Positions 57,830-64,000 of a DNA stretch of 64,000 bases are shown here, piece after piece (the stretch's first letter is position 1; every line of letters begins with the position of its first letter). A model generated the notes under the pieces. That model did not search any database. It was not told where the DNA came from and worked only from the letters and a program-made list of their open reading frames with translations. The position numbers were made by a program, and so were the translations under genes. The stretch is from Ottelia alismoides (Eukaryota; Streptophyta; Magnoliopsida; Alismatales; Hydrocharitaceae), in contig JAZKJV010005749.1 of the NCBI GenBank assembly GCA_037367405.1, positions 434,001 through 498,000 of the forward strand, written 5' to 3'.

Positions 57830-58397
57830 GACAGACATGATTCGACTACTTTCACTGATGGATCTGCTCATGTTTATTTAGATTCAGAAGAGACCAAGGC
57901 CGAATTTGATTTGATTACTTTTATTCGAGAATTCGGGCCTTTTGATGAGAAAGATGATCCGGTTGAGATATTAGAGGATGAACAGAGTTAGACTAATTCT
58001 ACTGATGAGTTCATGCCTTTTGGTTTTGACCTCGACGACACCTCGCAGGACGACTCCGATTACACTTCTTCCGATGATGATGAGTTCGTCCCATTCCACA
58101 TTGATATCAGCGAGACACCCAAGGCCGGACTTAATCGTACTTCTTCCACTCACCCGTCTGTGCCTTTACACTCTAGGACAACCGAGGATCTTCACCCTAT
58201 CGACCCTGATCGGTTAGTGTCATCTGAGGACCCCGATGTCGACATGCACTACAGTAGATCTATCCCTCAGCGATCTTGCAAGAAGGTTCGCTTTCTACCT
58301 TCTTGTTCATGTGTGCATCCATCCTATTGTATATTCATTCCTTTCCCTCGGTCTATCTCCTGTATTGCTCATCCACCCATTCTCGTGTTTGCCTTGC
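57830..58397 (+). pseudogene. G6 acidic C-terminal protein segment
   Basis: Continues the protease frame through TAG at 57827 and TAG at 57989. Rich in D, E and S (for example DSDYTSSDDDEF), then QRSCKKVRFLP. The frame technically stays open to 58435 but the first hairpin begins at 58398, so the original stop was probably just before it. No domain recognised. Confidence 0.6.
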
Positions 58398-58930
58398 TTA
58401 GGACGTACTTTGTCCTATGTATAGGGGGTGGATGAGCTGGGTGTTCATCGTTCTGTTTCATTACTCCTGTTGTCGCCTATACTTAGGTCTTCTTTTACCT
58501 AAGTATAGGGGGAGTGATGTGTACATCCTTCTCGATGTTTTTCCATCTTCATCTCTTTTCTTCTTTTCTTTTTCTATTTTCTTTTTCTACCGAAAAAGAT
58601 GTCACCCCTTGTAGATAGTCTTCTATAATTAGGACGTACTTTGTCCTAAGTATAGGGGGGGTGCACCCTGAATTCTTCCATTCATTTCGATCCTCACCAT
58701 TGTCTCCTCTTCTTGTCTATACTTAGGGATATCTTACCCTCAGTATAGGGGGAGACAATCTGAGTACGATGTGTTCATTCCCACCCTTGACCCTCCCTGC
58801 TTTGTGTACAATATGTTATACTTAGGATTATTTGATCCTAAGTACGGGGGGACGGTCAACTTCTCATTCGTTCATTCATCTTTTTATTCATTTATTCTTT
58901 AGACTTGTCTATACTCAGTACGAGTTATGT
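58398..58930 (+). repeat. G6 array of stem-loops with polypurine-tract-like right arms
   Basis: Units: (1) 58398-58428, TTAGGAC / GTACTTT / GTCCTA; (2) 58477-58508, CTATACTTAGGT / CTTCTTTT / ACCTAAGTATAG, perfect 12 bp; (3) 58623-58655, GGAC / GTACTTT / GTCC with flanking arms; (4) 58717-58748, loop ATATCTTA; (5) 58816-58851, loop ATTATTTGAT; (6) from 58913, ACGAGTTATGTC. The right arms of units 1-5 run into GGGG or more. The last three match, in order, the last three units of G5 and G3. Confidence 0.92.
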
Positions 58931-60230
58931 CTTCTCTTTTCTCTCTGATCTATGAGGACATAGCTCAAGCAAAAACATTTGAAAAATTCTTTTGAAAAAT
59001 ACAAAAAATGCATATGCATCATCTTTTCAAAACCCATAAAAAGTTCAAAATCATTGAAAATTGCATCACAAAAAGATTTCTGCACTCTGCATAGCATCCA
59101 CATTTTTGGAATTGAGTTTAATGGTTGAACAAGTCTAAATAAAATCTGGATATTAGAGCTTTATTGGACCTTAAAATCTTTCTAACTAACATGAACCTTA
59201 TAGGAACTGGAATTGAGGTACTTCAAGTCTCGTTGACTTAATTCTTTGAGGATCACGAGACTTGGTTCAATGGATTCTTGACTGCCCAAGTAGAGTATTT
59301 CGGAGCACACGCACGACTCTTGTTGATAATGATCTAACTTGGACACCTGCACCTTTCACTTGGCTCAACTCAGTTGAAGTGGTGAGGGGGTTGGATTTGC
59401 CGGTATGAGACGCACACAAGTGGAAACACTTGTCCTCCTCTAGGGAGGGAAGTGCACCCTAACCCCCATCCAATGATGAGGAATTCTAAAGACAGGAGAG
59501 TGTGGGTTGCAATAAAGCTTCAAAAAAGGGATAGTCTACTGGCTCAAGAGGAAAAACTCCCTATGTAAATGCTGCAGTAAATAGTATTCCAAAAAAACTC
59601 AAAAAATGGACATGCCTGTACAAAAATAAAATGCCTGCCGGAGTGTACATATGTTGTATAGTCAAAAAGCAAGCTTGAGTTCCAAAGTCATATCATGTGA
59701 GTCTGCAGCTGGATGACTTGACTACACCGGTCTTGCATCCTAGGATAGGTAGCTACACTGGCTACCGTCCATTCTTCTCTTCACCCCCTCCTCTTGAGCT
59801 GGTTGCCACTTGAACTTAGAAGGGAATACCCCACTCCTCGAGGAAGGAGTTATTGGATTGGGGAATCATTGGGTTGTCATACTGGAGAAGTTAGTCTCTT
59901 TGTCATTCTAGTTGGGGAGAGCCACTATCACTTACACTTTACGAGTCAGATTCATAGTCGTAAGGGTTTACGTATGAGTTGAAATATTTCTTCCTGGCTA
60001 TTGAGAAGACTTGAGCAGAGTTTTGGGATTCTCGAAGGCTGTTGGATTTCAAATCTGATTCCCATTAAGGTTCCACCCGCACTAAAATTCCAAAGGTCTA
60101 ACTTAAGCTCCATATTTTGATTTTGTGAAGACAAGTTTGATAATTAAATTTAATCTACATTTCTTCTGTTTCTTTTCTTTGTTTTTCTTTTCTGCACTTA
60201 TTGCGTAAGTCTTTGCTAGGGACTAGCAAA
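58931..60230 (+). other. G6 3' tail with conserved 57-nt box
   Basis: Non-coding. Box at 59504-59560 (GGGTTGCAATAAAGCTTC ... GGAAAAACTCC) with about three changes from G5. Patch 59700-59850 with CTACACTGGCTAC and GAAGGGAATACCCCACTCC. Frames in it have no domain. Confidence 0.75.
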
Positions 60231-60246
60231 GGCAAGTATAGAGGGA
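60231..60246 (+). promoter_or_regulatory. G6 polypurine tract
   Basis: GGCAAGTATAGAGGGA before the 3' LTR, a slightly altered version of the AAGTATAGGGGG string. Confidence 0.85.
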
Positions 60247-63200
60247 TGATGAATCAACGTTTCATCATCTTTATTCTATCATTTTGGCCTTAAAAACCCT
60301 AGTAAATGCGTGTAAATAATGTTAATTCATGCATTTTAGCATTCATGCACATTTGTGTAAAAAGTATATAAAATACTATTTTTAATGCCAAAATTATAGA
60401 ATAAAGAAAAAAAAGAAAAGGAATAAAATATTGTAAATAATTTATGACCCGAAACCTTGAGACCTAGGCATCTCGATGACTAGGGAGACAAGGAATAAAG
60501 TAGGGGGAGATAAGGGCCACAAAATCAATAAAAATCCCTTTTATTGAATTCATTCTTTATTCATTTTGGGACCTATTTTTAGTTCCACTTTTTATACTCA
60601 AAATAAAGAAACTTTGTACATGAAAGTTGTAGATAATGAAATAAGGAAAAATACAAAATTGATTTCGAATAGAAATATTTTACAGATAAAAATTTATGAT
60701 CTGAATAAGATTCCAGAATCCTAACTTCCTAGACCTGTATCTCTCAAATAAAAACTCGAAATGTATCAAAATCACCTTTAATTGTATATAATTTTTCATA
60801 AGCTATTTAATGAAGATGGTTTTGTATTTTGCGTATCTACGGTTTGAAAGTTGAGTTTTGGAACCCTATTGTACACTTGTGTAGATTAAAATATTCAATA
60901 TATTTATCATTAATTATTTTTGTATTTTTTTATATTTTTATAATTTTGTAAATAGTATTTATAATATATGTATATATTAAAACATGAATCAAAACACAAA
61001 GAAAATACAAAAATAAAATACTTGTATATAATACATAGGTATAATTCATGTACGTATACCTATATAATTAATACTTCTATTTTATTAAGTGTATAAAATA
61101 CATCAGAAAAATAAAATAAAAATATATTTAAATTTATAAAAAAATAAAACATTAAAATATATAGATAAATATACCTATATAGCCCTTAAAAGGGAGATTA
61201 TTATTTTATACCTAAAAAAATAAATAAAAATCATACTAAAATAATTTATAAAATAATAAATATTTTCTGTTTAATAATAAAAAATTAATAAATTCATTTT
61301 CTATTTTTAATTGAATTTACAATTCTTTTTCCAGAGGTTTTTCCTGGTTGGTCCACGTGGACCAACCAGGAGGCTCGGACAGTTGACCTCCGATCAACTA
61401 TCTGACCCCCCTCTACCGCTTTGTCTGAACTATTTTTCGGCGTTTTCTCTGAATTTTGGAGAGCACGTCTTTGATTATCTCATGTTGACATTTTCAGAAC
61501 TTTTGATCCTCGTGGAACGAACTTACACGCCCTAGTTTCTCTTGGGCCGAGCATCATCGATTCTCAATGATTCACCTCATTCTTCGTACGCCCGTTAACC
61601 ACCTGTATATAGCCTACCCGACCCTTCCTTCTATGTTTGAACTCTTTTTGACTGAGTTTGACCCTCGCCTTGGAGCTCCGGATTGACTCCTGTGACAGGG
61701 GAGCCTCCAGCTCCTTCACGCGAGGCCAGGCGAAGGCCAGGGCGACGTTCCACCTATCTCCGGCCACTTTGGCTGTGAGGTTCATCTTTTGGTTTTCTCA
61801 GCCAATCGAGGTCGCTTTTATTTGTTTTTCTTTGCTGTAGATTAGCTGTAGTGCCTTCTTTAATCTCGCCTCCTTATTTGTTCGATTGAAGCCTGATCCA
61901 CCACCCGCTACCCCCTCACCGGAGCTTGCTCCGGGGAGCTCCTATTTGCGCCGAATGCCATCCAATCCACCTGCATTTGCCCTGGGGACCCTCTAATGTT
62001 GTAGTGTATTTTCTTTGCAGGTCCCAGGTGCTAAGAGCCCTCCTGGGGGCCGCTTTTGCGAAACACCGAGCAACCTGGAGCACCCCTCGTCCCTTCACGT
62101 CGCGACGGACCTCTAGCTTCTCCCAAGCCATTTTGCAGTAGTCGATCGATTGTGGATTGCTCCAAGAAGGTCCGAGGGCCATTTTGAAGCATGAAGGACC
62201 GCTGGAGAGGGATGATCATGTTGGAAGAACTTCGCAGCGGCGACGTTCTTCCCCGTTCGTCCATCAGCCTCATGCGTAGTTGGATCATCAAGGCACCCCA
62301 GACGAAGCCGCTACCGTTGGATCGTCCCAGCCTAGGACCGTCAGATCTGTTGGACCTTCTAATCGTGGCCCTCCATCTCTGAATTGTTATCGGGACTCCA
62401 TGCGTTGACACGTGGCATTAGTGAAACATTCAAAGCCGTCGGATCCCAAGCGTGGGTATTTTGCCCCCTTGACCCTGCCATTTTGTATATTTATTAATTA
62501 GTCTATTAAATCATTCATCTACATTTATAATTTTTGTACTATTTATAATAAGATCCCCATACTTTTCATTATTGCACCTAGGTCCTCAGCCACGTCACCT
62601 CACGTGCCTTTGCACGTGAGGTGCGGGCATTTTGCAGAGGACCCCTCACGGGTCTTGTTATTTCCGTTCAGTCCTCAAAGATTTTATTTCAGCTATAAAT
62701 ATTTGTTCATTTTGCGCATTACCCCCTGTATTTTGGAATATTACTATTTAGTCCTACCTGGTCACGTGTTGGTAATTTTGCAAAATTAACCCAGGCATTT
62801 TGGCAATTTTTAATTGGTCCAGAAAGTTTTTAATTGCGATATAAAATTGTGGGAAATTTGCATTTCGACCTCTGGATTTTTACCTATTTCCAAAAATACC
62901 CCTATTAGGTTGTGTTTTCTTTTTGTTTCTAGTATTTATTTCACACGTCTATAATCCTTAAAAAATCCACAAAAATTAGCATACGTCCTGTTGCATTATA
63001 TTATCATGCCTTATTTTTGTTTTGCATTTTTATTGCATTGAAATATTTATAAAAATTCAAAATCAAGCATTTTCATCCCTATTTGCAATATAAAATCCCT
63101 AAAAAATATAAAAACTTTCTAAAAAATTCTCAAAAAATATATTTTGTGTATTTTAGTGTCTTTTTTCAGACCAAAAATCATAAAAAATACAAAAGAAAAC

Positions 63201-63980
63201 TTTTAAAAATTAAAAAACCGCTAAAATATTCATAAAAATATTAAAAATTCCACAAAAATCATAAAAATAGAATTTCTATTTCTTAATTTTCTTTATTTTA
63301 TTATCTTTATTCTAAAATTAATTTGAGGAATTTTTGTCACTGTTTACTCTTTTTCATCCTCATTTTAATTTCGGTTTTGTATTTTATTCACTTTTTAAAG
63401 TTTTTGTGACTTTTAGAATACCAAAGAAATTAGAAAAAATATAAAAAAAATCACAAAAACATTAGAAAAATACAAAAAGCCCAAAAATATCTTGTTTCCT
63501 GAATTTTGCTTATTTTTACCTATTTTTATAAATACCTTATCTCTCTCTTTTCTTTTTTTGTATATATATTTTATTTTATAAATTAAAAGAAAAAATATAA
63601 AAATATATATTATAAAAAAGATAATATAAAACCAGAAATTAAAAAAATCAAAATATAAAAAAATCAAAAATTAAATAAAAAATATAAAATTAAAAACCCA
63701 CAAAAATAACATTTATAGACAAATCATCACATTCACATTTTGTGCATTATTGTCCCGTTCTACCTGTTTGCTCCCTGTGTTCCACCTCTACACATACTTG
63801 CACCTAACATCTTTGTTGTAGAGTTATAATAAATTTCAACTCCGCACATTTACTTCCATTGCTTGATTTATCTATTGTGGGTTAATTGTTGTCTGAAGAT
63901 CCGGATTTCGCGCGGTCGATTCGATGACTGTGTTCCCGCCTTTTGTGGAACACAAGACCACCCGATTTTTGGCTTCAACA
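60247..63980 (+). mobile_element. G6 3' LTR
   Basis: Starts with TGATGAA / TTCATCA palindrome (60247-60267). Inverted repeat CTTTATTCTAT / ATAGAATAAAG near 60271 and 60397. Perfect G-box palindrome 61357-61378, W-box pair 61381-61399, TATATAG at 61606-61612, recurring GCA...CCCC words 62560-62900, GTGTTCCACCTC near 63777, end GGCTTCAACA at 63980. Confidence 0.92.
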
Positions 63981-64000
63981 ACGGTCCACACTTACTCCTA
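63981..64000 (+). other. G6 right target duplication and resumption of the G4 leader
   Basis: ACGGT is the right copy of the G6 target duplication. The last 15 bases should continue the G4 leader broken at 51342; too short to prove. Confidence 0.6.

Larger units (their letters stand above)
51343..63980 (+). mobile_element. G6: complete non-autonomous Ty3-type element (protease only)
   Basis: 12,638 bp: 5' LTR 51343-55093 (3751 bp), internal 55094-60246, 3' LTR 60247-63980 (3734 bp). Flanks ATGGT (51338-51342) and ACGGT (63981-63985) are a target duplication that differs by one CpG-type C/T change. The internal region encodes an acidic protein with a retropepsin in the middle; there is no gag core, RT or integrase. 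LTRs differ more than those of G5 by eye, so it is the older of the two complete Ty3 elements. Confidence 0.92.

Noticed and set aside
63413..63667. 84-codon Ile/Phe-rich minus frame resembling membrane segments
   Set aside because: Pure A/T-rich U5 sequence; the 5' LTR copy does not keep the frame.

Overview
The window is repeat-rich nuclear DNA of a flowering plant. I found no host gene, RNA gene or CRISPR array. Almost every base can be assigned to LTR retrotransposons, most of them Ty3/gypsy elements of the non-chromoviral (Athila/Tat-like) branch with very long LTRs (3.0-4.1 kb) and primer-binding sites matching the 3' end of tRNA-Asp. One Ty1/copia element has the usual initiator-tRNA-Met primer-binding site. 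The species cannot be named from this sequence; a large, repeat-inflated genome is the natural reading.

Layout, using working names. G1 (minus) covers 1-5853 with decayed gag, protease, RT and RNase H, and its LTR starts at 5854. G2 (minus) has its primer-binding site at 8305-8323 and a 4.1 kb LTR split into 8327-8925 and 19453-22935 by C1. C1 (8926-19447) is a complete copia element with 2602-bp LTRs and a perfect AAGTG target duplication. G3 (minus, 22936-34206) runs integrase/RT end, 3' tail, one LTR (26144-29733), then leader and gag, so one LTR serves two tandem bodies. G4 (plus) entered the RT of G3 at about 34207; its LTR is 34207-35782 plus 48697-50170 and its leader is 50171-51342. 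G5 (35783-48696) is a complete element inside the G4 LTR. G6 (51343-63980) is a complete element inside the G4 leader. The nesting therefore reads G3 > G4 > G5 and G6, and G3 > G2 > C1 (probably also G2 > G1).

G5 and G6 are non-autonomous. G5 encodes only a gag domain followed by a long acidic extension (707 codons, three in-frame stops, no frameshift). G6 encodes an acidic protein around a retropepsin. Neither has RT or integrase. G3 retains decayed pol and shares leader, LTR-start and 3'-tail signals with both, so a G3-like element is the best candidate helper.

The most unusual system is a conserved cis-acting architecture shared by G3, G5 and G6. Between the last coding sequence and the 3' LTR each has an ordered array of stem-loops with arms of the type CTATACTTAGG / CCTAAGTATAG, most followed by a G run, so that the right arms copy the element's own polypurine tract. 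Loop sequences recur in the same order in the three families. A 57-nt box further downstream is nearly identical in all three. Conserved leader hairpins, palindromic LTR starts and inverted W-box pairs upstream of the TATA boxes complete the set. Separately, the copia element C1 has LTRs less than about 1% different but an entirely dead pol, and its LTR is built largely of short palindromes.
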